From Paenibacillus phoenicis (lineage in GTDB: Bacteria > Bacillota > Bacilli > Paenibacillales > Paenibacillaceae), in NCBI RefSeq assembly GCF_034718895.1, contig NZ_JAYERP010000001.1, positions 62,001-126,000 on the forward strand: DNA of 64,000 nucleotides, in the 5' to 3' direction. Position numbers and translations under genes: made by a program. This document shows positions 50,240-59,458 of the stretch, piece after piece. The number at the start of each line of letters is the position of its first letter. Position 1 is the stretch's first letter. Below the pieces are notes generated by a model. It was not told where the DNA came from, did no database searches, and saw only the letters and a program-made list of their open reading frames with translations.

Positions 50240-51268
50240 ATGAACAAAAACAAAAGCAAACCAACGATCCGTGATGTTGCTAAAAAGGCGGGGGTCTCCA
50301 TCAGTACGGTCTCGCGCGTCATGAACGCGCCGGGTACGGTGGTGGAGAGCAAGCGAAAGCGCGTGCTGGAGGCGATTCAGGAACTGAACTACCAGCCGAA
50401 CGCGTTCGCCCGCGGACTGATTTACAAGAAGTCTTTTACCTTAGGATTGTTGATTCCCGATATTGAGAACATGTATTACGCGGGAATGATCCGGGGAATG
50501 CAGGATGCCTGCAACAAGCTGGGGTACAGCCTGATGATCTGCAACACGGACCGTGATAAGGAGCGGATGTTGTCGTATATCGATACGTTTCATGAGAAGC
50601 AGGTGGACGGGATCGTATTTGCGAGCGACAAAATGTTTCCGGAGTATTACGAGAAACTGATTGGTTGCCGCATCCCCTGTGTCATGGTGTCGTCCCATTC
50701 GGACGACTACGATATTCCGTGCGTCGAAGTCGACGACGAGGCGGCAGCTTATGACGCAGCCGTTTACCTGATCGAGCTTGGTCATCGCCAAATCGGTATG
50801 ATTGGCTTCAATCACGACAATTCCATTTCAGGCCCGCCGCGATTCGCCGGGTTTGTTCGGGCCATGAAGGAATACGGACTGACATCGAATATCGAAAACG
50901 TGAAATTTGCCAGTCACTATTTTGAGCATGCGTATCAGGCGGCACATGAGCTGTTTACCGAGCATCCTGATTTGACCGCGGTGTTTTGCGTTGCCGACGA
51001 ATTTGCCATGGGGACGATTTCGTATCTTCGGGATCGGCACATTCTTGTCCCGGGGCAGGTGTCCGTCATCGGCTTTGACAACCACCGCATGGCCAGCATG
51101 TATATTCCTAAGCTGACCACGATATCCCAACCCATCTATGATCTAGGCCACCGTGCTGCAGAGAAGCTGCATGAGCTGCTGACGACCGGGAGCGTGGCGG
51201 TGCCCAGAGAGATCCTCCAACACAAGCTGGTCGTAAGGGAATCCTCACGGGAAAGAACCACGGTGTAG
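50240..51268 (+). CDS. LacI/GalR-family transcriptional regulator
   Basis: A 342-residue repressor: N-terminal helix-turn-helix (TIRDVAKKAGVSISTVSRVM) and hinge (LNYQPNAFARGL), then a type I binding-protein sensor (TLGLLIPDIENMYYAGMIRG, VSVIGFDNHRMASMYIPKLT). It probably responds to the sugar carried by the AglEFG-like transporter whose genes follow, since its own operator palindrome also lies before that operon. Start ATG 50240 follows ATCGAGGATACAAACG. Confidence 0.9.
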   Translation: MNKNKSKPTIRDVAKKAGVSISTVSRVMNAPGTVVESKRKRVLEAIQELNYQPNAFARGLIYKKSFTLGLLIPDIENMYYAGMIRGMQDACNKLGYSLMICNTDRDKERMLSYIDTFHEKQVDGIVFASDKMFPEYYEKLIGCRIPCVMVSSHSDDYDIPCVEVDDEAAAYDAAVYLIELGHRQIGMIGFNHDNSISGPPRFAGFVRAMKEYGLTSNIENVKFASHYFEHAYQAAHELFTEHPDLTAVFCVADEFAMGTISYLRDRHILVPGQVSVIGFDNHRMASMYIPKLTTISQPIYDLGHRAAEKLHELLTTGSVAVPREILQHKLVVRESSRERTTV

Positions 51269-51274
51269 CCAAGT

Positions 51275-51385
51275 AATAACACACACAACGCAATACAACA
51301 CATACAACGCAATACAACATACACAACGTAACACACATCGTAACACAACACACGCAATGTAACACAACTCACACATTCCAACACT
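51275..51385. repeat. CA-rich degenerate minisatellite
   Basis: About five units of roughly 15-20 bp based on CAACGCAATACAACACATA, then drifting to GTAACACAACACAC. The stretch is almost free of G on the plus strand. It fills the gap between the LacI stop and the transporter promoter region. Confidence 0.8.
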
Positions 51386-51411
51386 CACCACGAACCATTT
51401 GAATCGTATTC

Positions 51412-51425
51412 TGAAAAGCTTTTCA
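51412..51425. promoter_or_regulatory. LacI-type operator before the AglEFG-like operon
   Basis: Perfect 14-bp palindrome TGAAAAGCTTTTCA, identical in its core to the operator at 50208. A half-site (TGAAAAGCTT, 51513-51522) lies 101 bp downstream. Confidence 0.75.
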
Positions 51426-51612
51426 AAAAAGCGGAACATTCCGGCTGGGTAGGTCATACACTTATACCGAATTGAAAACGGATACAGGCCTATATTTATC
51501 GTCGCCTGCTGCTGAAAAGCTTGATTAAGGAGGTGATTCGCCGGAATCGAATAAAGGTCGTCTGACCTACAGATGGTTGTTCCTAAATCATATCGAAGGG
51601 GATGTAGGGTCA

Positions 51613-53031
51613 ATGAAAAAAAGATCAAAATGGACTTCCTTATTGCTCGTTAGCGGGTTATCGTTCACACTTCTCCTCAGCGCCTGCGGCGGAGGGAACA
51701 ATGCGGCAAATAATGAACCGGCGGCTCCGGCTAATACGGGAACCACGGAACAGAACACAAATGATACCGCCGCAACCAATGACACTTCCACCGGCTCTCC
51801 GCTGGAGTTGGCGTTGAAAGGTGAATATAAAGGGACGAAAGTTACGATGTTTGGTCCGTTCGTAGATGCTGACCAAGTGAAATTCGAAACCAGCATCAAA
51901 GAGTTCGAGGAGAAAACAGGCATCGACATTCAATACGAAGGCTCCAAAGAGTTCGAAGCGACCATTAACGTCCGTGTAGACGGCGGCAACGCCCCCGACA
52001 TCGCGGACTTCCCGCAACCGGGTCTGCTGGCTGCCGTTGCCAAGACCGGTAAGGTCATCGATCTGACCAACATACTCGACCAGGAGAAGCTGAAGGTGAA
52101 CTACAACCAAAGCTGGCTTGACATGGCGACGATGGAAGATAAGGACGGCAATAAAATTATGGCGGGCATTTGGAACCGCAGTAACGTAAAGAGCTTGGTA
52201 TGGTATCCGAAGAAGCAATTTGAGGAAGCGGGTTATACCATTCCGCAAACTTGGGATGAGCTGATGGCGCTGACGGAGCAAATCGCCAAGGACGGCGACA
52301 CGGCTTGGGGGATCGGTATCGAAAGCGGCGCGGCAACAGGCTGGCCGGCTACCGACTGGGTAGAAGACATCATGCTCCGCACGACCTCGCCGGAAAACTA
52401 TGATAAATGGGTTAGCGGTGAACTGCCGTTCACTTCCCCTGAAGTGAAGCATGCTGTTGAAGTAATGTCGGAAATCTGGATGAATCCGGATTACGTGTAT
52501 GGCGGAACGAAATCGATCGTAACGACAGCATTTGGGGATTCGGCGTTGCCGATGTTCGACAACCCGCCGAAGATTTGGCTGCATCGTCAAGCGAACTTTA
52601 TCACCAGCTTCTTCCCGGAAACGGCGAAGATCGACGAAGACTACGACTGGTTCTATCTGCCGCCGATCGACGAGCAATATGGGAAACCGGTGCTGGTAGC
52701 CGGCGATATCTATGCCATGTTCAACGATCGTCCTGAAGTTCGTGCGGTTATGGAATTCTTTACGACAGGCGAATCGATCAAATCGTGGGTACAATCCGGC
52801 GGCGTGATCGCTCCGATGAACGATGCTTCGCTTGACTGGTATACTTCCGAGGCCGATCGTCGTATGGCTCAGCTCGTGCAGGATGCGACCACGCTGCGGT
52901 TTGACGGCTCTGACCTGATGCCGGGTAAAGTAGGTGCCGGTACCTTCTGGAAAGGCATGACCGACTACGTGAGCGGTACGTCCACACTGGATGAAGCGTT
53001 GGCGCAAATTCAGGAAGGCTGGAATAACTAA
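51613..53031 (+). CDS. Alpha-glucoside-type ABC binding lipoprotein
   Basis: About 472 residues. Signal peptide with lipobox LLSAC (Cys25) and an Asn/Thr/Ala-rich linker, then a family 1 solute-binding fold (TKVTMFGPFVDADQVKFETS, EEKTGIDIQYEGSKEFEATI). Size and neighbours match AglE-type alpha-glucoside binders. ATG 51613 begins the signal peptide; the frame is open 12 codons upstream, but no ribosome site suits that start. Confidence 0.88.
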   Translation: MKKRSKWTSLLLVSGLSFTLLLSACGGGNNAANNEPAAPANTGTTEQNTNDTAATNDTSTGSPLELALKGEYKGTKVTMFGPFVDADQVKFETSIKEFEEKTGIDIQYEGSKEFEATINVRVDGGNAPDIADFPQPGLLAAVAKTGKVIDLTNILDQEKLKVNYNQSWLDMATMEDKDGNKIMAGIWNRSNVKSLVWYPKKQFEEAGYTIPQTWDELMALTEQIAKDGDTAWGIGIESGAATGWPATDWVEDIMLRTTSPENYDKWVSGELPFTSPEVKHAVEVMSEIWMNPDYVYGGTKSIVTTAFGDSALPMFDNPPKIWLHRQANFITSFFPETAKIDEDYDWFYLPPIDEQYGKPVLVAGDIYAMFNDRPEVRAVMEFFTTGESIKSWVQSGGVIAPMNDASLDWYTSEADRRMAQLVQDATTLRFDGSDLMPGKVGAGTFWKGMTDYVSGTSTLDEALAQIQEGWNN

Positions 53032-53077
53032 GCCCGATTCTGGATCTGCGGCATAAACGATAACTAAAGCACCGCGG

Positions 53078-53130
53078 AGGGGCGCGCGAGCCGAAACGTG
53101 GGTTCCGGCACACACGCCCCTTCCTTTTTC
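53078..53130 (+). promoter_or_regulatory. Intercistronic hairpin between binding protein and permease genes
   Basis: AGGGGCG / CGCCCCT stem (53078-53084 and 53115-53121) followed by TCCTTTTTC. Probably a partial terminator or message-stabilising element that lowers permease expression relative to the binding protein. Confidence 0.55.
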
Positions 53131-53182
53131 ATCAATCCAACCGGTTCAGGAAGTAACGCTCACAAAACATTTAGGAGGGGTC

Positions 53183-54268
53183 ATGATGAGTTCAGAGGCC
53201 AAGCGAATCGTCAGCCTGAGGGCCGTGCTCTTCACCCTGATCGTCCTGGTCGCGAATGCCGCCGGACACGGCCTGATCTTCCGCTTTTTCCGCGACTCGA
53301 CGCTGAATCCGCTGCTGACTGCGATCTTCGCCGTTTTATGGGGCGTACTCGGCGTGTACTTACTTTTCTATACCTTTAACTGGGCGGTGGAGCAGTATCC
53401 GGAGCAGGTGCGGCGGAAGGTGTTGCCGTATATTTTCATCGGTCCGGCCGTGATTTTGCTGGGATGGCTGCTGGTGCTGCCTGCCGTACGGACGTTGTAC
53501 TTGAGCTTCTTTAACGCCTCGTCGGAGAAATTCGTTGGGCTCGCCAACTATGCGGCGATCTTCACCGATAAGCTGATGGGAACGGCGCTGCGCAACAACC
53601 TGCTGTGGGTGTTCCTAGGCACGCTTGCTTGCGTCACGCTTGGGCTGCTGATTGCCATCCTCGCCGACCGCAGCAGCTACGAGAAAATCGCCAAGTCGAT
53701 TATCTTTATGCCGATGGCGATCTCGTTTGTGGCGGCGGGCGTCATCTGGAAGTTTGTTTATTATTATCAGCCCGGCGACCAGCAAATCGGTCTGTTTAAT
53801 GCCATCGTCACCGCTCTAGGCGGTGAAGCGCAAGCCTGGACCAGCATGCTGCAGCCGTGGAACAACCTGTTTCTGATCTTAATTCTGATCTGGATGCAAA
53901 CCGGGTTCGCCATGGTCATTTTCTCCGCGGCGATCAAAGGGGTTCCAGAGGATATTTTGGAAGCGGCACGTGTGGACGGGGCCGGTGAGATCAAAATCTT
54001 CTTCCGCATTATCATCCCGTATATCTCGGTGACAATCCTGACGGTGACGACGACGATCATTGTGTTTACGCTCAAAATTTTCGACGTGGTCATGGTCATG
54101 ACTGGCGGACAATACGGGACGGAAGTGGTGGCCACGCAGTTCTATCGGCAATTCTTCATGTACCGTAATTTCGGGTACGGGTCCACGCTGGCGATCGTCT
54201 TGCTGATTGCCGTAACGCCGGTCATCTTCTTTAATCTGCGGCAGATCCGCAAGCAGGGGGGATTCTAA
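53183..54268 (+). CDS. Alpha-glucoside ABC permease, AglF type
   Basis: A 361-residue permease with eight predicted helices: two extra N-terminal ones (about 10-65) precede the usual six, as in AglF. EAA loop: ILEAARVDGAGEIKIFFRII. Start ATG 53183 with TAGGAGGGG upstream. The next gene overlaps by one base. Confidence 0.88.
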   Translation: MMSSEAKRIVSLRAVLFTLIVLVANAAGHGLIFRFFRDSTLNPLLTAIFAVLWGVLGVYLLFYTFNWAVEQYPEQVRRKVLPYIFIGPAVILLGWLLVLPAVRTLYLSFFNASSEKFVGLANYAAIFTDKLMGTALRNNLLWVFLGTLACVTLGLLIAILADRSSYEKIAKSIIFMPMAISFVAAGVIWKFVYYYQPGDQQIGLFNAIVTALGGEAQAWTSMLQPWNNLFLILILIWMQTGFAMVIFSAAIKGVPEDILEAARVDGAGEIKIFFRIIIPYISVTILTVTTTIIVFTLKIFDVVMVMTGGQYGTEVVATQFYRQFFMYRNFGYGSTLAIVLLIAVTPVIFFNLRQIRKQGGF

Positions 54269-55365
54269 TGGCGGGCACGAAATTGCATAAACGCAAACGC
54301 GGCAAAACGGTAGTTAACCTCGTTCTCGGTCTCATCTGCTTATTGTGGCTCATCCCGACACTGGGGCTGCTGATCTCTTCTTTCCGGCCGGCGGCAGACA
54401 TTTTGCAAACCGGTTGGTGGAACGTGTTCCCGCACCGGGAATGGACGAATGCGGAAACGATTCAGCTCTCCAAGGATATCGACTTGCGCGAACCGATTGA
54501 AGTGAACGGAGAAACCTACAGTGACGACGAGCTGAAAGCCGGGGTAGTAAAAGACGGACAGCGGCTGATCTGGGAAAATCGCCGGGCCCGCACGATCCAC
54601 GTCCAGGAGCAGGGCTGGGAGTTCAAGCCGGCGCTGACGCTGGAGAATTATAAGAACGTGCTGTCCGGTAAGGAATATAAGCTGAAGCTCGCCGATGGCA
54701 GCGAATCGATTCAGAAAGGGACCGGGTTGTCCCAGGCGTTCTGGAACACGCTAACGATCGCCGTTCCGGCAACGGTGATTCCGGTGCTGATCGCTTCGTT
54801 TGCCGCTTATGCCTTCGCCTGGCTGCGGTTCCCTGGCCGCAAAACGCTGTTCGTGGTGATCATCGCGATGCTGGTCATTCCGCTGCAGGTTGCGCTCATC
54901 CCGGTGTTGAAGGACTATACGGCGCTGGGTCTGAACGGCAGCTATCTGGGGATCTGGTTGGCGCATACGGCCTTTGGTTTGCCGCTCGTCACGTACTTTA
55001 TGTATAACTTCATCAGCCAACTGCCCAAGGATTTGTTTGAGTCGGCCTTTATCGATGGGGCGAGCCATTTTACGATTTTCTCCCGGCTGATCCTGCCGTT
55101 GTCGGTGCCGGCGCTCGCTTCGATCAGTATCTTCCAGTTCCTGTGGGTCTGGAACGATTACCTGGTATCGCTGATCTTCATCGGCAACCAGCCAAGCGTA
55201 CAGGTGATGTCGATGAAAATCGCCGATCTCGTGGGTTCGAGAGGCAACGACTGGCATTTGCTGACGTCCGCCGCGTTTATTTCGATGCTGATGCCGCTCG
55301 CGATCTTCTTCCTCCTGCAGAAGTACTTTGTTAGAGGGCTGATGGGAGGCTCGGTGAAAGGATGA
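54268..55365 (+). CDS. Alpha-glucoside ABC permease, AglG type
   Basis: A 365-residue permease. Between helix 1 and helix 2 there is a large extracytoplasmic insertion of about 120 residues (NAETIQLSKDIDLREPIEVN...), a known trait of AglG. EAA loop: ESAFIDGASHFTIFSRLILP. The ending YFVRGLMGGSVKG is family-typical. The ATG overlaps the previous stop by one base, and its own stop overlaps the GH65 remnant's start (ATGA). Confidence 0.88.
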   Translation: MAGTKLHKRKRGKTVVNLVLGLICLLWLIPTLGLLISSFRPAADILQTGWWNVFPHREWTNAETIQLSKDIDLREPIEVNGETYSDDELKAGVVKDGQRLIWENRRARTIHVQEQGWEFKPALTLENYKNVLSGKEYKLKLADGSESIQKGTGLSQAFWNTLTIAVPATVIPVLIASFAAYAFAWLRFPGRKTLFVVIIAMLVIPLQVALIPVLKDYTALGLNGSYLGIWLAHTAFGLPLVTYFMYNFISQLPKDLFESAFIDGASHFTIFSRLILPLSVPALASISIFQFLWVWNDYLVSLIFIGNQPSVQVMSMKIADLVGSRGNDWHLLTSAAFISMLMPLAIFFLLQKYFVRGLMGGSVKG

Positions 55366-55947
55366 ACGAGCAGCCTTATGAGCATTCGGCGGACCTGTCG
55401 CTGAGCAAATTCATTAGCGTTCATACGACCCGGGATACCCGGGAGGAAGAGCTGCGGATGCGAAGCGAAGAAGTGCTGCGCTTGGCCGAGAGCCGCGGCT
55501 TTGACGGGCTGGCTGAGGAGCAGCACGCTTACCTGGACGCGTTCTGGAGCCGCGCCGACGTGGAAATTGCCAGCGATCCCGCGCTCCAGCAGGGGCTGCG
55601 GTTTAATGCGTTTGGCCTGCTGCAGTCGGCTGGACGCGACGGCATGACCAGCATGGCCGCGAAGGGGCTCACCGGCGAAGGGTACGAAGGGCATTATTTC
55701 TGGGATACCGAAATGTACGTGCTGCCCTTCTTTACCTTTACGACGCCGGAGATCGGCCGAGCCTTGCTGGAGTTCCGCTACCGCACGCTGGAGCAAGCGC
55801 GGCAGCGGGCGAAGAGAACTCCGCCTATTTCCCGGCGGGCACCTGGTCAGCTAACGTAGCGTCAACTCTACCGATTGGATTCGCCATTTTTATCTATAAA
55901 GCCGCTGGCGTGTGGAACGCCGTGAACAAAAGCGACCCCTTTGCATA
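55362..55947 (+). pseudogene. GH65 disaccharide phosphorylase remnant
   Basis: The frame opens with MNEQPYEHSADLSL, then jumps straight to GH65 linker and barrel sequence (SKFISVHTTRDT, LQSAGRDGMTSMAAKGLTGE, GYEGHYFWDTEMYVLPFF), lacking the about 260-residue N-terminal domain. After LEQARQRA a frameshifting deletion follows: the other frame continues EENSAYFPAGT, another GH65 piece, then unrelated sequence. The catalytic Glu region and the whole C-terminal half are gone. GH65 enzymes phosphorolyse kojibiose, maltose or trehalose, which fits the transporter operon it ends. Confidence 0.85.
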
Positions 55948-55971
55948 AAACAAAGGTGGCCGCTTTTATTT
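55927..55971 (+). terminator. Terminator after the AglEFG-like operon
   Basis: Stem AAAAGCGACCCCTTTG with CAAAGGTGGCCGCTTTT and T-rich end. Confidence 0.8.
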
Positions 55972-56121
55972 TGTGAGGAAGAAGGGAGGAAAAAAGAACT
56001 TAAGGTGTTTTGTACCCTTACGCGGCTGCAACTGCGGCGTTATGATAGGGAAGGATCAAGCAGGAAGTGTTTATCCAATTATGGAGATCTTTAACTAATG
56101 ACGAAAAGGAGGTGGAGCACG

Positions 56122-56313
56122 ATGTATCTGAACGACTTGGACGTTGCCAAACAGTATATTCGGGATCTTCGCCAGGAGCTGGACCGGTGTTTGCTGGCTG
56201 AGCAAATCCGGCGCAGGGAGCGGGAGAAGTCAAAGCGTGAGCGGTCTAAAGTACCCATAGGCTTCAACTCGGTACTGGTTACCATCCTCACCAGGATGAG
56301 AAAACGGCTGTAA
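56122..56313 (+). CDS. Small basic hypothetical protein
   Basis: Sixty-three residues: an acidic-to-basic amphipathic helix (LNDLDVAKQYIRDLRQELDR) with an Arg/Lys-rich centre (EQIRRREREKSKRERSK) and a short hydrophobic end (GFNSVLVTILTRMRKRL). ATG 56122 has AAAGGAGGTGG 6 bases upstream, a very strong ribosome site. Not recognised; nucleic-acid or membrane-surface binding would fit its charge. Confidence 0.65.
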   Translation: MYLNDLDVAKQYIRDLRQELDRCLLAEQIRRREREKSKRERSKVPIGFNSVLVTILTRMRKRL

Positions 56314-56448
56314 CCTCGGCCATCCCCTCTGGTATGTTCCCCGATACAAGAAAGACCGCCCCTCGTAAGGAACGGTCCTTCGCTTCGCAACGATTTTCCA
56401 TTTTCCGTTTGTTTATGTCGTAAGTTCCCGGTTCTCAGTATCTAGTGT

Positions 56449-57480
56449 TTATCTGGATTTCCGCGTCCGAGAGGATTGATACAACTCATCGATGAGCCGC
56501 AGCGTTTTGAGGCCTTCTTCGCCGTCAATCGCAAAGCGAGTTCCTGTTCGGACGCGGTCATAAAAGTCGGCGATTAACAACTGATGGCTGGAGCCCCAGT
56601 AGGATTTGCCGATGATTTGTCCTGCGTCGTTAAGGTTCGCCGGCGGTTCGCAGACCAGGCTTTCCTGACCGTCCCGGGTCAAATACAGGCAATCGTCCCG
56701 CTGACGCAGCGTGCCGCCTTCAAACACCAGCTCCAGTTCAACTGGGGTGTTGGTGAGGTACGCATTGGTGGCGTAAAACAACCCGTGAACGCCGTCCGCA
56801 AACCGGAGGCTGGCATGCGCCGTATCCTCCACCTCGATCACGTCGCCAAGGGCGTCGGCAGTGACGCTCCCCTGGACGGAGAGGACTTCGCCGCCGAACC
56901 ATTGGAGCAGGTCAAGCGTATGGATCGCTTGATTGATCAGCACGCCGCCGCCTTCCGTCGACCAGCGGCCCCGCCATGGGCTGTCGGTATAATAAGCTTC
57001 GTCCCGGTGCCAGGTGACGATGCCTTTCAGGCAGATGAGCCGGCCCAGCGTTTTCGATTCCAGGAATTCGCGGATTTTTCGGGATGAGTCGTTATACCGA
57101 TTCTGAAAAACAACCCCCAGCTGTGCCTCGCTGCGCCGAGCTTCTGCCACCAGGTTCTCCGCCGCTTTGAGGTCATGTGCGAGCGGTTTTTCCGTCAGCA
57201 CATGTTTGCCGGCACGGAGCAGCTGCGTCGCCATCTCCGCATGCAGGTGATGGGGCGTACAGAGGTGGACGACTTGAATATCGTCACGATCCAGCAAGGT
57301 CAGGTAATCGCTGGCCGCTTCGCAGGAATACGCCGCTGCGGCCTGCTCTGCCTTGGCGGCATCGCTGTCGACGACCACTTTCAGCTTCACGCCGTCCAGT
57401 TGCTGCACAGCCCCGGCATGCAGCGGAAAAATCGCTCCGCAGCCGATAATCGCCGCGCCGATCGGTTCTTGCATCGTCAT
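56449..57480 (-). CDS. Gfo/Idh/MocA-family oxidoreductase
   Basis: A 343-residue dehydrogenase: Rossmann start IGAAIIGCGAIFPLHAGAVQ, HVLTEKPLAHD with the catalytic lysine, and C-terminal motif GGGVLINQAIHTLDLLQWFG of the UDP-sugar/inositol dehydrogenase-like branch. It is the last gene of a minus-strand trio with a second oxidoreductase and an isomerase-like remnant, which points to catabolism of a polyol or unusual sugar. Confidence 0.9.
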   Translation of the reverse strand: MTMQEPIGAAIIGCGAIFPLHAGAVQQLDGVKLKVVVDSDAAKAEQAAAAYSCEAASDYLTLLDRDDIQVVHLCTPHHLHAEMATQLLRAGKHVLTEKPLAHDLKAAENLVAEARRSEAQLGVVFQNRYNDSSRKIREFLESKTLGRLICLKGIVTWHRDEAYYTDSPWRGRWSTEGGGVLINQAIHTLDLLQWFGGEVLSVQGSVTADALGDVIEVEDTAHASLRFADGVHGLFYATNAYLTNTPVELELVFEGGTLRQRDDCLYLTRDGQESLVCEPPANLNDAGQIIGKSYWGSSHQLLIADFYDRVRTGTRFAIDGEEGLKTLRLIDELYQSSRTRKSR

Positions 57481-57499
57481 CGTAAGGTCCCTTCCTGTC

Positions 57500-58609
57500 C
57501 TAGTAAGTTGGGGTGACGCGAAGTGCCTGCTGCTGAGCTTTTAGACACAGCTCTGCGGCTTTGAAGGCGTGCTCCTGGGTCATGGCGTTTTCCGTGCGGT
57601 TCAGGCAATCCAGAATCAGCTCGCCAAAGAACGGATAGCCCACCTGCCCGCGTACGGCAAAATGCTGCTCCCCGTCCTGATTCACCAGGTAGACATGGTC
57701 GCCCTCCGCATCCCGGGCGAGGTCGACGTATTTGCGCAGCTCAATATACCCTTCGGTGCCCAAAATGAACGTCCGTCCGTCTCCCCAGGTGCTGAGTCCG
57801 TCCGGCGTAAACCAGTCCACGCGGAAATATTGCGTCGCCCCGTTATCTCCAACCAACGTCGCGTCGCCGAAGTCCTCCAGCTCGGGGTATTCGGGATGAT
57901 GATAGTTGGCTACCTTGCTGTGCAGCACTTGGGCATCCTTGCACCCAGTATAGAACAGAAACTGCTCGATTTGATGACTGCCGATGTCGCAGAGAATACC
58001 GCCGTATTTTTCCTTCTGAAAAAACCACTCCGGCCGCGAACCCGCATTCAGCCGGTGCGGACCAAACCCGGTCACCTGCAGCACGCGCCCGATCGCCCCT
58101 TGCTGAACGAGCTGACCGGCATACACGGCGGATTCCACGTGCAGGCGTTCGCTGTAATAGACCATATATTTGCGTCCGGTTTCGCGTACCTTCTGACGCG
58201 CAGCTTCCAGTTGGGCCAGACGGGTGAACGGCGTCTTGTCGGTAAAATAATCCTTCCCGGCGTCCATCACCCTAAGCCCCAGCGGACCGCGCTCCGACGG
58301 CACCGCCGCTGCAGCGACGAGCCGCACCTCGGGGTCGGAGAGCACTTGATCCAGGCTGTCTGCCCGGGCGGCTTGCGGGTACTGCTCCACGAACGCCTGG
58401 ACTTTGGCCGGGTCGGGATCATACACCCACTTCAAGGTCGCTCCGGCTTCGACCAGGCCGCCGGTCATGCCGTAAATATGCCCGTGGTCGAGGTGCACCG
58501 CAGCAAATATAAATTCACCGGGTTTCACGACGGCATGGGGACGTCCCTTCGGCGCATAGTTCATTCCGTCCTTCGCTTGAAAAGAGGGCTTCTGTTGTTG
58601 TGCATACAT
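57500..58609 (-). CDS. Gfo/Idh/MocA-family oxidoreductase
   Basis: A 369-residue dehydrogenase with an N-terminal extension of about 30 residues before the Rossmann fold (FIFAAVHLDHGHIYGMTGGL). It has DYFTDKTPFTRL in place of the usual EKP motif (DKTP, Lys retained), and a C-terminal domain with GGILCDIGSHQIEQFLFYTG. It is 9 bp downstream of the isomerase-like gene and 19 bp upstream of the next oxidoreductase. Confidence 0.88.
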   Translation of the reverse strand: MYAQQQKPSFQAKDGMNYAPKGRPHAVVKPGEFIFAAVHLDHGHIYGMTGGLVEAGATLKWVYDPDPAKVQAFVEQYPQAARADSLDQVLSDPEVRLVAAAAVPSERGPLGLRVMDAGKDYFTDKTPFTRLAQLEAARQKVRETGRKYMVYYSERLHVESAVYAGQLVQQGAIGRVLQVTGFGPHRLNAGSRPEWFFQKEKYGGILCDIGSHQIEQFLFYTGCKDAQVLHSKVANYHHPEYPELEDFGDATLVGDNGATQYFRVDWFTPDGLSTWGDGRTFILGTEGYIELRKYVDLARDAEGDHVYLVNQDGEQHFAVRGQVGYPFFGELILDCLNRTENAMTQEHAFKAAELCLKAQQQALRVTPTY

Positions 58610-58618
58610 CGTATCGCC

Positions 58619-59217
58619 TTACATCCTTTCGTGGATAAACTCGGCAAATTGGCGGAGCATTTCTTTCGAGCCGTAGTGGCCGCTGAAATCCTCGATCCCC
58701 AGGTAGCCGTCGTAGCCGACGGATTTCAGGTCCCGGAGCAGGCGGCTGTAATCGATCACGCCGTCCGCCAGAGGCGACCACTCGCAGCGCCAGGCTGCGG
58801 TGCCGTCCTCGCGCGTACCGGTCTGCGACCAGGCGGCGTTTTTGACGTGGACATGTGCGAGATAGGGGCCCAGCAGCTCAAGTCCCATTTTGAATTGCTC
58901 ATACCCTTCGTGCACCATGTTGCCCGGATCGTACAGGACGCCGATCTGATCGGGATCGCAGTGGCTGACGAGCCGATGGGCCAGGCTGGCGCTGGGCGCG
59001 ATCGTCAGATGATGCGTTTCCACGACCCCTTTGACGCCGTATTGCTTGGCCAGGCGCTCTGCTTCCTTCAGATAGCGCACCGTTTTGTCGTACAGCTCAG
59101 GGTAGGGGGTGGTGCCGTCATATCCGGCCGCGCCGACGCGGATCATTTTGGCGCCGAGCAGGCGGGCGACGGAGAATACGCGCTCCGTTTCCTCGGCGGT
59201 TTTCAACCGGAAAGCGG
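58619..59217 (-). pseudogene. Sugar-phosphate isomerase/epimerase, 5'-truncated
   Basis: The C-terminal about 200 residues of a TIM-barrel isomerase/epimerase (IolE/hydroxypyruvate isomerase class): FSVARLLGAKMIRVG, VETHHLTIAPSASLAHRLVS, IGVLYDPGNMVHEGYEQF, HVHVKNAAW with metal-binding residues, YDGYLGIEDFSGHYG. About 80-90 N-terminal residues are missing; the frame runs on to 59263 only across an unrelated gene fragment. Whether a shortened protein is made is unclear. Confidence 0.75.
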
Positions 59218-59458
59218 CCTGCCTTTTGAACAATCGATCACCAAGTTCATCGACTATGTGCATGCCAAAGGGCTGAAAGCGGGCGGATATTCGACGCCGT
59301 TTACGATTTATGAGGAGTGGATCGACCTGCCGATCGAGGGGACGGGATTAACCCATCGTGACATCTGCCTGAAGGACGAGCAGGGGAACTTGATCAAAAC
59401 CTATCTGAACACGTACGCGCTGGACCTCAGCCATCCGGTAGCTCAGCAGATTGTGAGT
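59217..59458 (+). pseudogene. Glycoside hydrolase TIM-barrel fragment
   Basis: A frame of about 80 residues (SITKFIDYVHAKGLKAGGYS, EEWIDLPIEGTGLTHRDICL, YALDLSHPVAQQI) resembling the alpha-galactosidase/GH36-GH31 barrel region. Both ends are cut: the isomerase fragment abuts on one side and an IS110 fragment on the other. Family call is tentative. Confidence 0.5.

Noticed and set aside
51658..53115. 485-codon minus-strand frame opposite the binding lipoprotein gene
   Set aside because: Antisense shadow of a well-supported lipoprotein gene; no ribosome site and no recognisable motif.
56350..56390. Possible terminator after the small basic protein (GACCG ... CGGTC)
   Set aside because: The stem is only five base pairs with a long loop and no T run, too weak to call.
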